From a virus, in the IMG/VR virus record IMGVR_UViG_3300042731_006363, positions 1-53,656 of that record: 53,656 nucleotides of DNA; one strand, given 5' to 3'. The position numbers and the translations under genes are program-made. Below, piece after piece: positions 8,190-15,767 of this stretch. Numbering within the stretch: position 1 is the stretch's first letter; every line of letters begins with the position of its first letter. The notes under the pieces were generated by a model that worked only from the letters and a program-made list of their open reading frames with translations, made no database searches and was not told where the DNA came from.

Positions 8190-8218
8190 ATTATCTCATA
8201 TAAGATAAAGGTTGTCAA
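8190..8218 (-). promoter_or_regulatory. Sigma70-type promoter with inverted repeat in spacer
   Basis: On the minus strand: -35 TTGACA (8218-8213), 17-base spacer, -10 GATAAT (8195-8190). An A-run precedes the -35. An inverted repeat TTATCT-N6-AGATAA (8191-8208) covers the spacer and the -10, the same element as at 9472-9493, suggesting a shared operator. Confidence 0.78.
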
Positions 8219-8226
8219 GCTTTTTT

Positions 8227-8442
8227 TTATTTTGGAAATATTTGGAAATATCCATGAATTGCTTCATGTAAATCCTTTAAGGATTCTTCAAATTCGTTAT
8301 TATCAATACATCCATCTTCTTCATAAAGAAACTCACAGATATCCAATATTGTTTCCTCACAAATTTCTTTGATATCATTTTTAATTTTTTTGATTTTATT
8401 TTCAAGCTTATCAGATTTTTTTTCGAGAAAATTTATAACCAT
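8227..8442 (-). CDS. Small helical hypothetical protein
   Basis: A 71-residue protein: a Lys-rich N-terminal helix and an acidic second half (EFLYEEDGCIDNNEFEESL) that loosely resembles a single EF-hand-like loop, not enough for a call. No good ribosome binding site is visible; a 10-base-pair hairpin lies about 20 bases upstream. Confidence 0.5.
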   Translation of the reverse strand: MVINFLEKKSDKLENKIKKIKNDIKEICEETILDICEFLYEEDGCIDNNEFEESLKDLHEAIHGYFQIFPK

Positions 8443-8460
8443 TTCATTTACTTTAGTTTG

Positions 8461-8486
8461 GGTAGAGGGGCATCTTCCCCTCTACC
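8461..8486 (-). other. Perfect 10-base-pair hairpin
   Basis: GGTAGAGGGG and CCCCTCTACC are exact inverted repeats around a 6-base loop. There is no following T-run on the minus strand, so it is not a classic terminator. It may be an RNA-processing or stabilising hairpin between the genes at 8545 and 8442. Confidence 0.6.
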
Positions 8487-8529
8487 GCAGTTAGTTAACC
8501 CTAACTCTAATGGTTAGGCAACCCCGACT

Positions 8530-8545
8530 ATGCCACCATTGGCAT
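8530..8545 (-). other. Short hairpin at a gene end
   Basis: ATGCCA/TGGCAT inverted repeat with a 4-base loop touching the stop codon of the gene at 8545-8811. It lies in a roughly 100-base non-coding stretch containing the larger hairpin. Confidence 0.4.
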
Positions 8546-8811
8546 CAGGAGCAAGCATTTATATATCCTTTTCCTTTACAGGTTTGGCAAGGTGGAAAAA
8601 CAGAATTAATTGCCTGTTCTATTTTATCAGGCCCCAAATCAAAGAATAACATAACACCACCTTTACTTTGACTTCCAACACCTTTACAATCAGGACATTT
8701 ATTACCAAGACAAGGAGTAGGTTGATTTAATTTATTACGAGCATGACATAACCAATGTACACCATCCTCATTTAATCTTCCTGCATCTCCACCACAAAGT
8801 TTACATTTCAT
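8545..8811 (-). CDS. DnaJ-type zinc-finger-like protein
   Basis: An 88-residue protein with three Cys clusters: CKLCGGDAG, CPDCKGVG and CQTCKGKGY. The last two match the CxxCxGxG repeats of the DnaJ cysteine-rich domain. There is no J-domain in it; one is in a separate gene nearby. Similar stand-alone zinc-finger proteins occur in many phages. The role is unknown. Confidence 0.65.
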   Translation of the reverse strand: MKCKLCGGDAGRLNEDGVHWLCHARNKLNQPTPCLGNKCPDCKGVGSQSKGGVMLFFDLGPDKIEQAINSVFPPCQTCKGKGYINACS

Positions 8812-8815
8812 TTTT

Positions 8816-9193
8816 TTAATCCTTTAATAGTTCTTTGGTAAATTGTTTTTGTAATTCATATGATAAACCATGACCCCAAAAGAAATATTCAAGATCATAA
8901 GCATGGAATTCAAGACATTCACCATCTACTAACCATCTAATAGCAGTCTCCCTATCTCCTGCTCCATACGCAATGGTTTCCTCAATAAGTTTATTGAAGT
9001 CTAACAATGCCTGATGTTCCCTAGCTTCTTCCATGATACGGTTTTCTTCACAAACTTTGGCAAGATAATGATATTCTGTTTCTAATTCAGCTTCAGTCCA
9101 CCATTCCTTATAGATTCCTCTAGGTCGAAAACCATGAGCAGATTTATAAAAATCACTTAAATCAGTTTCGGAGATGTGAATTAAATTTGCCAT
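8816..9193 (-). CDS. Conserved-looking phage hypothetical protein
   Basis: A 125-residue acidic, aromatic protein with FYKSAHGFRPRGIYKEWWTE near the start. I recall this GFRPRG...WW pattern from small accessory proteins of other T4-like phages but know no function. An AAGGA site precedes ATG 9193; transcription probably comes from the promoter at 9473-9501. Confidence 0.62.
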   Translation of the reverse strand: MANLIHISETDLSDFYKSAHGFRPRGIYKEWWTEAELETEYHYLAKVCEENRIMEEAREHQALLDFNKLIEETIAYGAGDRETAIRWLVDGECLEFHAYDLEYFFWGHGLSYELQKQFTKELLKD

Positions 9194-9194
9194 T

Positions 9195-9293
9195 GTGTGG
9201 ATTCCTTTTTAGGGTTTAAGGTTTAGTGTTTCGCCTTTTAAGGAATAGCCTTTTTAAGGTCTCTGCTAATTGACCCGCTATCCCTTCGGTGGA
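9195..9293 (-). other. Short intergenic stretch with AGG-type repeats
   Basis: About 100 bases between the 38-residue gene and the 9193 start. It contains two near-copies of CCTTAAAAAGG on the minus strand that could form small hairpins. No gene seen. Confidence 0.35.
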
Positions 9294-9410
9294 TTATTTC
9301 AATCCAAAATGAGAATCAATTCGGGAAGTCCAATAAGACCTACGTTTCTTATTGGCTTTTTTGCGTAGGGCTTGAAGTTTTTCTAATTCTTTGTTGGTTA
9401 ATTTTTTCAT
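9294..9410 (-). CDS. Very small basic protein (38 residues)
   Basis: A short frame from ATG 9410 to TAA 9294, preceded by an AAGGAAA site. It encodes MKKLTNKELEKLQALRKK followed by a Lys/Arg-rich stretch and ends in SHFGLK. It is the first frame downstream of the promoter at 9473-9501. Translation is likely given the site and position; function unknown. Confidence 0.5.
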   Translation of the reverse strand: MKKLTNKELEKLQALRKKANKKRRSYWTSRIDSHFGLK

Positions 9411-9471
9411 TTTAATTTCCTTTCTTTTTTTGTCCTAGTTTAAGGTAGATGGTTTCTTATCTTTTTAAGTA

Positions 9472-9501
9472 CATTATCTCATATAAGATAATGCTTGTCA
9501 A
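9472..9501 (-). promoter_or_regulatory. Strong sigma70-type promoter with palindromic operator
   Basis: On the minus strand: A-run, -35 TTGACA (9501-9496), 17-base spacer, -10 GATAAT (9478-9473). A perfect inverted repeat CATTATCT-N6-AGATAATG (9472-9493) spans the spacer and -10, shared with the 8190 promoter. A bound dimeric repressor would block RNA polymerase. Confidence 0.82.
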
Positions 9502-9509
9502 GTCTTTTT

Positions 9510-9941
9510 TTATCCGATTACAGTAGGTTTATCAGTATTTAAAGGTATAAGGTATTCACCAAAATTATCACTTTTAATCATGTGAGTTGCAAGTGCTTTT
9601 GACCATTCAACTTTACTCCATCCGACACCACAACACAACCAAAGTTGTCCATCTTCATCCTCAACCAAATCACCAACTGATGTTGATCGACTTTCTTCAT
9701 GCCAAAGAACTTCAGGATTTTCCCACCATGCTACATTAATGTGATTTGTAATTCTGAAAACATCACCAAGACTTTCACTTAGAACTTGAGCAACTTCTTT
9801 ATAGTTTTCTTTTACAGGAACATAACCGTCTGAAAATTCAGGACAAAGTTCTTTGGTACTTGCAGGGTCTTCAGGATCAAAAAAATGAAGTTTGGTATTC
9901 AGGCCCCAATTTCTTGTGTGATATACGGTGAATTTTTTCAT
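9510..9941 (-). CDS. Hypothetical protein, 143 residues
   Basis: I place the start at ATG 9941 (MKKFTVYHTRNWGLNTK), which has an AGGAGA site 8 bases upstream; an in-frame ATG at 9974 lacks one. The protein is Trp-rich (NHINVAWWENPEVLW, QLWLCCGVGWSKVEW) and acidic. I do not recognise the family. It is a single-gene unit with a possible promoter in the TTGGCA...TATAGG region near 9985-10006. Confidence 0.6.
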   Translation of the reverse strand: MKKFTVYHTRNWGLNTKLHFFDPEDPASTKELCPEFSDGYVPVKENYKEVAQVLSESLGDVFRITNHINVAWWENPEVLWHEESRSTSVGDLVEDEDGQLWLCCGVGWSKVEWSKALATHMIKSDNFGEYLIPLNTDKPTVIG

Positions 9942-9984
9942 TGTGTTTTCTCCTATGTTTTTTGTTGTTTGCATTTGCCTATAT

Positions 9985-10006
9985 AGTAGTGCAATCGGTA
10001 TGCCAA
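9985..10006 (-). promoter_or_regulatory. Possible promoter for the 9941 gene
   Basis: On the minus strand, TTGGCA (10006-10001) could be a -35; TATAGG at 17-base spacing or TATATA at 15 could be the -10. Weak match, supported mainly by its position. Confidence 0.35.
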
Positions 10007-10063
10007 ACTTAAAAAAATAGAAAAAAAATGAAAAAAAAGTTATAAATATGTGGATTTATTGAA

Positions 10064-10105
10064 AATATGAGTATATACATATATGAATGTGTATATACTC
10101 ATATT
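10064..10105 (-). terminator. Long AT hairpin ending the SpoVR operon
   Basis: A perfect 16-base inverted repeat (AATATGAGTATATACA with its complement) around a 10-base loop, followed on the minus strand by long T-runs (10010-10040). It lies about 50 bases after the SpoVR stop. Between them are two TGACAA..TTGTCA palindromes (about 10126-10160). Terminator is the simplest reading. Confidence 0.55.
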
Positions 10106-10157
10106 ATTGAAATTGATAATATATTGACAATTTTTGTCACTTTACTGACAATTGTTG

Positions 10158-11723
10158 TCATTTAATCCTTGTTTCACTTGTAGGAGCATATTCTAAATCT
10201 TCTGTTTCATTCGAGTCTAAAGCTAAATTATAATCATGTTTACTTTTTTTAGCTATATATTTTTTTTCAACCCCACCCAATTTGGTATGAAGAATACAAT
10301 CATTTCCCCAAAGAAACTCTATATGCTCTAATGTTTTTTGAGCATACTCAGAATCTAATTCTGCTCCAATAAACTCATGTCTAAGAAATAAATGCCCCTT
10401 GTCATCAAAATTACCATTAGTTATTACTACCTTTGGAATTCCACTGTGGGAAAAACTTTTAATAATAATATCTTTAACTTCCTCTGCTTTTTTATCTGTT
10501 ATAACAAGTTCCTCAACAAATATGTTTTCTTTTCTTACATATAAATAAAGTTGAAGTTCTTTAATAAGGTCTACTGTTAAAAAATTATGCATGAACATCC
10601 AATCATTAGAAGTTCTCAAAACTTCAAGCATTTTTTCATGCCCTTTCATAGAACTATCATCATAATTTTGTTTTTCTTCATGATCTTGGATTTCTTCCCA
10701 TTTTTTTCCATGCTGTCCTTTATCCCATCTTTTAACAATGTCTGTCCATATCTCAAATCCAATAAGATATGGATTCATCGAATAAGGATTTTTAGCTTTA
10801 ACCAAGGAATTTGCATAATTACATTCAGCATGTTCATCATGATTTAAAAGACCTTCTTTGAAAAGTTGACGTAATATTTTTTCATGCCAATATGTTGCAA
10901 ATCCTTCATTCATAAATTTGGTTTTAATATTAGGCCAATAATATTGACCAATAGAACGGATTGTTTCAAGAATATCTTTCTGCCAATCAGCAATATTTCT
11001 TGAATGATCTATGAGAAAACGTAAAAGGTCTTCTTGTTCTTCAACAGGAAATTTATTTTTTAATGTCATATAAATTTGATGATTCCATTGTTCTCTGTCC
11101 ATTTCTGCTTGTTGATCTTCTTCTTCAAAGAAATCACCAAATTCTGTAATAGCTTTATCATGTTTCTTTTTCTTCATTTTTTCAAAGATTCTTTCAAGCT
11201 TTTCCTGTTCTGTTTCTTCTGGTATCCACGGATTAGAATGAAACATAAGAGAATGACCTGCATCAACTGTTGATTCAACAATATCAATACCATATTTTCT
11301 TTCATATTCTTCAAATCGTTTTGATGCATTAATTAATCTACTTGCAATATCAGAATCATTTTCTTCATGATATTTGTTCATTGTAAAAAATGCAACATGA
11401 CCAACAACATGAGCTATGATTAAAGCTTGTAAAGCAAGTGTATTATCTTTCATTAAATATGCTCTTGCAGGATTAGTATTAACAACAACCTCATATGGTA
11501 AACCAACACCCATTTGTTCATAAATGGTTCTTGTTTTTTCATAATCCCTACCGAATTTCCAATTTGAAATCTGCCCTGGCATTCCATAACTCATCATTTC
11601 AAACATTTTTTCTTGAGGAACAACATCAAATTCAATATCACAAAATTTAAGCCCATTTTCTTCTGCAATTTGATATATTCTATTCTCAAGTTTCTTTAAT
11701 CTTTTAAGTTCTTTATTTCTCAT
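10158..11723 (-). CDS. spoVR: SpoVR family protein
   Basis: A 521-residue protein, close to the size of E. coli YcgB (about 510). Typical family features are present: an N-terminal helical region with the H-x-x-G-H-V segment near residue 130, MFHSNPW, the FMNEGFATYWHEKIL segment, and NPYSMNPYLIGFEIW. SpoVR is linked in Bacillus to spore cortex formation, but its molecular activity is unknown. It overlaps the upstream YeaH-type gene by 4 bases, so the pair is translationally coupled. In bacteria this gene travels with prkA and yeaH, as here. Confidence 0.93.
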   Translation of the reverse strand: MRNKELKRLKKLENRIYQIAEENGLKFCDIEFDVVPQEKMFEMMSYGMPGQISNWKFGRDYEKTRTIYEQMGVGLPYEVVVNTNPARAYLMKDNTLALQALIIAHVVGHVAFFTMNKYHEENDSDIASRLINASKRFEEYERKYGIDIVESTVDAGHSLMFHSNPWIPEETEQEKLERIFEKMKKKKHDKAITEFGDFFEEEDQQAEMDREQWNHQIYMTLKNKFPVEEQEDLLRFLIDHSRNIADWQKDILETIRSIGQYYWPNIKTKFMNEGFATYWHEKILRQLFKEGLLNHDEHAECNYANSLVKAKNPYSMNPYLIGFEIWTDIVKRWDKGQHGKKWEEIQDHEEKQNYDDSSMKGHEKMLEVLRTSNDWMFMHNFLTVDLIKELQLYLYVRKENIFVEELVITDKKAEEVKDIIIKSFSHSGIPKVVITNGNFDDKGHLFLRHEFIGAELDSEYAQKTLEHIEFLWGNDCILHTKLGGVEKKYIAKKSKHDYNLALDSNETEDLEYAPTSETRIK

Positions 11724-13069
11724 TTTTTCTCCTTAAGAGTGTCATTCATTCCCAACATATGTTTTAAGCAAGGCCAAATATGTCTCTTACTTTTTAAGAT
11801 TGATAATAAGAAATGATTTTTTTCATTAATCCAAAACTCACCACCACCTTCAATCTTTTTTTCTTCAAAATTCCATTTCTTTTTACATTCAGGAAGTAAA
11901 GTTGAATATCCATATTCATATTTAACTGATTTATCATCTTCATCTTCAGAAGGTTTAACTTCAATATAAGATAACATATTAATTTTTTTTGCAACCATAT
12001 CTTCCATAGAATCAACTGCTGATTTGGGTTCGAAATCTTCACCATCAGAACAGTATATAGTATATACATTCCATTCATCTAATGGATATTCTGTATCAAT
12101 AATGTAATTGGCTTTTCTAAATGCTGAACTTGCCATTGTTCCACCTGTTTCACCACCATAAAAGAAAGTTTGTTCATCAACTTCTGTAGCTATTTCAGTA
12201 TGTTGTATAAATCTTATATCAACATATTCATATTGTTTTCGTAACCAATTTACTAACCAAAACAATAATGATTTAACCAAATATTTCTTATCCCTAGTCA
12301 TTGAACCTGAAACATCCATTAAAGCAAACACAACAGCTTTAGAGCAGATTTCAATATCTTCTTCAATAACCTTAAATCTAAGATCATCATCATGAATTAA
12401 AAAACCTGCTGATGGAATATCCTCATCTAATGTTGATTTATTAATAATTTCAATAGCAGTATCAATATCACCTTTAGCTTGCTGAAGTGCTTTACCTGCC
12501 ATATCAATGTCACATCCTGTTTGTTCCACAATTTCTTGTGTAAAAAGAACACTTCGTTTAATAGCTTCTTTTATTGTCCTTTTTTTATGGATTCTAGAAA
12601 ATACTCCCTTTTTAGAAATTGTTTCAAACTTCCATCCTTTGGGTATTTCAATTGATTTCTTTTTCTTAGGGTCTAACCAAGGCAATCCAAGGTCTTCAAA
12701 CATTATATCAAGTAAATAATCAAGATCAACTTCAGCTTCCATGTCTCCACCATGACCACACCCACCACCTTTACCTTCTCCACCTTCTTGACCACCTGTA
12801 GGTCTTCTACCAATTACATCTCCTGCTTCACCATCTCCTTGACCTATACCACCACCACCTTTACCACTTTGACCATGAATAAATCTATAATCTTTTAATC
12901 CCTTAACACTAACTCTAACTTTTTTCTTTCCTTCATTAGTGATAATTTCTTCATTTCCAATTACATCTTTAACACCTTTACGGATTACATCATCAATTTT
13001 CTCTTGATGACGTTTAGCATCTTTTAGACCTTTTTTTATCTCCCAATCATCATGATAAACTATTGTCAT
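11720..13069 (-). CDS. yeaH: YeaH/YhbH (DUF444) VWA-like protein
   Basis: A 449-residue DUF444 protein. Visible parts: a Gly-rich linker (about 68-108), a VWA-type domain with the metal-site motif MDVSGSM (about 251-257), and FFYGGETGGTMASSAF, a family signature. Between these, residues about 177-212 (EQTGCDIDMAGKALQQAKGD then an I..AI..I helix) look like a UBA/TS-N-type three-helix module, which I do not recall in YeaH or YhbH. The family works with PrkA in stress signalling in E. coli. Gene order prkA-yeaH-spoVR matches bacterial operons. Confidence 0.93.
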   Translation of the reverse strand: MTIVYHDDWEIKKGLKDAKRHQEKIDDVIRKGVKDVIGNEEIITNEGKKKVRVSVKGLKDYRFIHGQSGKGGGGIGQGDGEAGDVIGRRPTGGQEGGEGKGGGCGHGGDMEAEVDLDYLLDIMFEDLGLPWLDPKKKKSIEIPKGWKFETISKKGVFSRIHKKRTIKEAIKRSVLFTQEIVEQTGCDIDMAGKALQQAKGDIDTAIEIINKSTLDEDIPSAGFLIHDDDLRFKVIEEDIEICSKAVVFALMDVSGSMTRDKKYLVKSLLFWLVNWLRKQYEYVDIRFIQHTEIATEVDEQTFFYGGETGGTMASSAFRKANYIIDTEYPLDEWNVYTIYCSDGEDFEPKSAVDSMEDMVAKKINMLSYIEVKPSEDEDDKSVKYEYGYSTLLPECKKKWNFEEKKIEGGGEFWINEKNHFLLSILKSKRHIWPCLKHMLGMNDTLKEKK

Positions 13070-13081
13070 AATATCTCCCTA

Positions 13082-13158
13082 TGGTGGAAAGTGGGGGATT
13101 TGAACCCCCAATCCCTAGCTTGCAAAGCTAATGCTCTCCCAAATTGAGCTAACTCCCC
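13082..13158 (-). tRNA. tRNA-Ala (anticodon UGC)
   Basis: A full cloverleaf on the minus strand: 5' GGGGAGT pairs with ACTTTCC (two wobbles), D-arm GCTC...GAGC, anticodon loop TTTGCAA, T-arm GGGGGTTCAAATCCCCC. CCA is encoded. It lies between the PrkA and YeaH genes and is probably cut from their transcript. Confidence 0.95.
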
Positions 13159-13181
13159 ACTAACCTATTGATTTTATTCAA

Positions 13182-15170
13182 TTAGTTCTCGCGTCTCAAA
13201 ATCTCTCCAACGAACCCAAGTAAAGCTTTTGCACAATGATCACAATATCCTTTTTCTTTTAAAGTTTTAAGAGCTTTAGTTCTTCTGCTCTTAATCTTAG
13301 GTGAAGTGGAAACTGTATTAGCAATTGATAATGTAACAACATTTTTAAGATCATTCATAAGTTTCTTTTCAATTGCTAATGCTAATGGTTTATAAGTATT
13401 CCATTTCCATTCTTTACCTTGTTCAAGACAATCAGATTTATAAACATAGACACCCTTACGAAATTCAGTTTTTGATTCTTTAGGAACTGGAATGAGTTCT
13501 TCTATTGCTCTCATAATTTTTTCATCAGGGTCTTTATGTTCACCTGTAATTTCATCCCATACGGTCTCATTTTTACAATCTGCTTTACAGTTAAGATCAT
13601 ATCTGAAGAAAAGTTCATTTGCTTGATCATCAAAAGCATGAATAAATGCTTTTGAAACTTCTTTTCTAGCAAATTCCATGTATTCAGAGACAACAGATTC
13701 TTCTTTTGCAGATAATAGCTTCATATAGTTTTCTTTATCTTTCTCTTGACCACCCATATGATGCTCAAAGTTATCTCTCAATGCTCTGATCATGTCAAGA
13801 CCTGTAACACAACCCTTATACCTATCATCACCTGTCTCAACATTTTCTTTTTGACCTAAAGCAATATTAATAGCATTGGTGATAAATCTAGGATCAATAC
13901 CTGCCATACATTCATCATTATTTCTACCTTCTTCTCTTAAGAGTTTTATATCTTTATCTTTACCCTTATTAAATTCCTCTATATAATCACCATTATAGAG
14001 TTTCATTTTCTTAATTAAATTGATTTTTTTGGATGGATAAAGTCTTGTTAAAATTGCAAATTGAGCAGCAACTTCAAGAGCACCCGGTGGAAGATGAACA
14101 TCACGAAATTCCGATTCTTTGATGAGTTTTTTATAAATTTCGATTTCATCAGAAATGGTATCATTCCAAGGTACTTTTACATAATAAATTCTTGAATGTA
14201 AAGCTTCATTTGCTTTATCTGAATGAAATTTATCAAACTCAGTTTGATTTGTATGTGAAAGAATAAGTTCATCTAAGTTCATCATTGGGAAACCAGGGGA
14301 TTTAATAACACCTTCTTGAGCAAGATTGATAAGAACATGGTGAAATTTGGTATCAGCTTTCAAAATTTCAATATATTCAATTATACCTCTATTGGCAACC
14401 TGCAACTCACCATCAAATTGATATGATCTAGGATCACTTTCTGAATACATATGAAGCTTAGACATATTAACTTTACCAATAAGTTCAGATACATCTTGAC
14501 TTTTCGGGTCTGAAGGTGTGAAAGTTCCAATTCCTTGTCTTTTTTGTTCAGACAATACGAACTGTTCCACTTCAACATCATACCACCTTAAATTTCCTTT
14601 TTCATCAGTATATCTTTTATCAATATTTAATTGACAAGTAGGACAAAGATTTGCGGTAATTCTAACACCCAATCTTTCTCCCCATTCATCCCTGTATTGA
14701 AGTGGAATTGCATTCAATGGGTCTTCATTAATAGGACAACCTTTAATTCGGAAGATAGGAGTATCATCCATCTCTAATCCTCTTTTAATTAAATATGAAA
14801 TGGTTGATTTTCCTGAAGAAACAGGCCCCATCATCATAAGAATTCGTTTCCCTGTTTCAGTCCTATATGCCGCAGCTTTCAAAAATTTCATGATATCATG
14901 AATTGCTTCATAAGTTCCAAAAATTTTTCCATCGAAAAAATTATACCTAACAAGGTCTTCATAACCTTTTGTTTTTCGATTTTCTGGAATAGGACTTGTT
15001 CCTTTTTTCATAATCATGTTATAGATTCTTGCAGGAGCAAGCATAGAAATATCTGGATTTTTTTTAACTAAATCCATATAATCCACCAAATTTCCCTGAA
15101 AATTTCTAGGCCCAATTACATTTTGTTGTTCCATAACAATTTTTCTAAAATCATCAATATTATTGTTCAT
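13182..15170 (-). CDS. prkA: PrkA-type serine protein kinase
   Basis: A 662-residue PrkA homologue (E. coli YeaG is 644). The N-terminal AAA-type domain has the P-loop GPVSSGKS at 115-122; the C-terminal part carries the PrkA kinase-like region. It also has a Cys-rich stretch, NLCPTCQLN and later CKADCKNE. PrkA phosphorylates proteins on serine, and in enterobacteria it acts with YeaH in nitrogen-starvation and other stress adaptation. Start ATG 15170 has an AGGGAGA site and overlaps the upstream gene. Confidence 0.93.
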   Translation of the reverse strand: MNNNIDDFRKIVMEQQNVIGPRNFQGNLVDYMDLVKKNPDISMLAPARIYNMIMKKGTSPIPENRKTKGYEDLVRYNFFDGKIFGTYEAIHDIMKFLKAAAYRTETGKRILMMMGPVSSGKSTISYLIKRGLEMDDTPIFRIKGCPINEDPLNAIPLQYRDEWGERLGVRITANLCPTCQLNIDKRYTDEKGNLRWYDVEVEQFVLSEQKRQGIGTFTPSDPKSQDVSELIGKVNMSKLHMYSESDPRSYQFDGELQVANRGIIEYIEILKADTKFHHVLINLAQEGVIKSPGFPMMNLDELILSHTNQTEFDKFHSDKANEALHSRIYYVKVPWNDTISDEIEIYKKLIKESEFRDVHLPPGALEVAAQFAILTRLYPSKKINLIKKMKLYNGDYIEEFNKGKDKDIKLLREEGRNNDECMAGIDPRFITNAINIALGQKENVETGDDRYKGCVTGLDMIRALRDNFEHHMGGQEKDKENYMKLLSAKEESVVSEYMEFARKEVSKAFIHAFDDQANELFFRYDLNCKADCKNETVWDEITGEHKDPDEKIMRAIEELIPVPKESKTEFRKGVYVYKSDCLEQGKEWKWNTYKPLALAIEKKLMNDLKNVVTLSIANTVSTSPKIKSRRTKALKTLKEKGYCDHCAKALLGFVGEILRREN

Positions 15171-15639
15171 TAGAATCTCCCTTCATTATTAATTCTTTCG
15201 GTTTTTTATTTTCTAAAACTTTTAATAGATCTTCTCTTGATGTTACAAGTACATTTGTTTGATTTCTAGGAGTTGAATATTTTTGCTCCTTAATTTCAAT
15301 TTCTTTAGCTTTTAATTGTACTAATGCCTTTCTAATTACCAAATATTCCCCATAATTCCTATCGGAGATTATTTCCTTTGATGCTGAAGTAACTGAATTG
15401 ATAATAGTTCCTGCTACTTCAGCTAATCTTGCAGAAAAATTACCATTATTCATCTCATATTGAATTTTCTCAAGTAATTGATTAGCATTATATATATTAC
15501 TTTTTAATGCTTCTATTGCATCATCATAGTCTATATTTGTTTGAAAGTCAACTGTTTTTTCAGTTAATTCTCTATCTATTTGATCTGCACCTTGAAAAAT
15601 CTCATCAAGGTTATCTAAATTTAATTCATCTGTAGGCAT
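15160..15639 (-). CDS. Hypothetical helical protein leading the PrkA operon
   Basis: I place the start at ATG 15639 (MPTDELNLDNLDEIFQG), which has an AAGGAGAG site; the longer frame from 15702 starts inside the promoter region. About 159 residues, helical, with MNNGNFSARLAEVAGTIINS in the middle. This resembles small terminase-like proteins of phages in pattern (helical, repeated A-E-V-A-G), but the position with PrkA rather than terminase makes that uncertain. It overlaps prkA by 11 bases. Confidence 0.62.
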   Translation of the reverse strand: MPTDELNLDNLDEIFQGADQIDRELTEKTVDFQTNIDYDDAIEALKSNIYNANQLLEKIQYEMNNGNFSARLAEVAGTIINSVTSASKEIISDRNYGEYLVIRKALVQLKAKEIEIKEQKYSTPRNQTNVLVTSREDLLKVLENKKPKELIMKGDSNEQ

Positions 15640-15692
15640 AAAAATACTCTCCTTATAAACTCCATCTATAAGGTATTTATGATTTTGTTTAT

Positions 15693-15721
15693 GTTCTATC
15701 ATTTTTTTGTAAAGTTGTCAA
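15693..15721 (-). promoter_or_regulatory. Promoter of the prkA-yeaH-spoVR operon
   Basis: On the minus strand: perfect -35 TTGACA (15721-15716), 17-base spacer, extended -10 TGATAGAAC (hexamer TAGAAC at 15698-15693). It lies back-to-back with the plus-strand promoter at 15730-15738. Confidence 0.75.
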
Positions 15722-15729
15722 GGATTTTA

Positions 15730-15738
15730 TGGTATAAT
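15730..15738 (+). promoter_or_regulatory. Extended -10 promoter of the dCMP deaminase operon
   Basis: TGGTATAAT is a full extended -10 (TGn plus consensus TATAAT). No good -35 lies at 17 bases; TTGTCA at 15715 is too close and is the reverse of the minus-strand -35. It is about 30 bases before the start at 15768. Confidence 0.65.
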
Positions 15739-15767
15739 ATATGCAAAATATTATTATAGGGGGAATA

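Noticed and set aside
9195-9293. A degenerate tRNA-like element
   Set aside because: Some tRNA-like words appear (GGGTCAATTAGCAGAGACC), but no acceptor or T-arm can be folded.
15715-15738. TTGTCA as -35 of the plus-strand promoter
   Set aside because: Only 12 bases separate it from TATAAT; it is the complement of the minus-strand -35. The plus promoter is better read as an extended -10 type.
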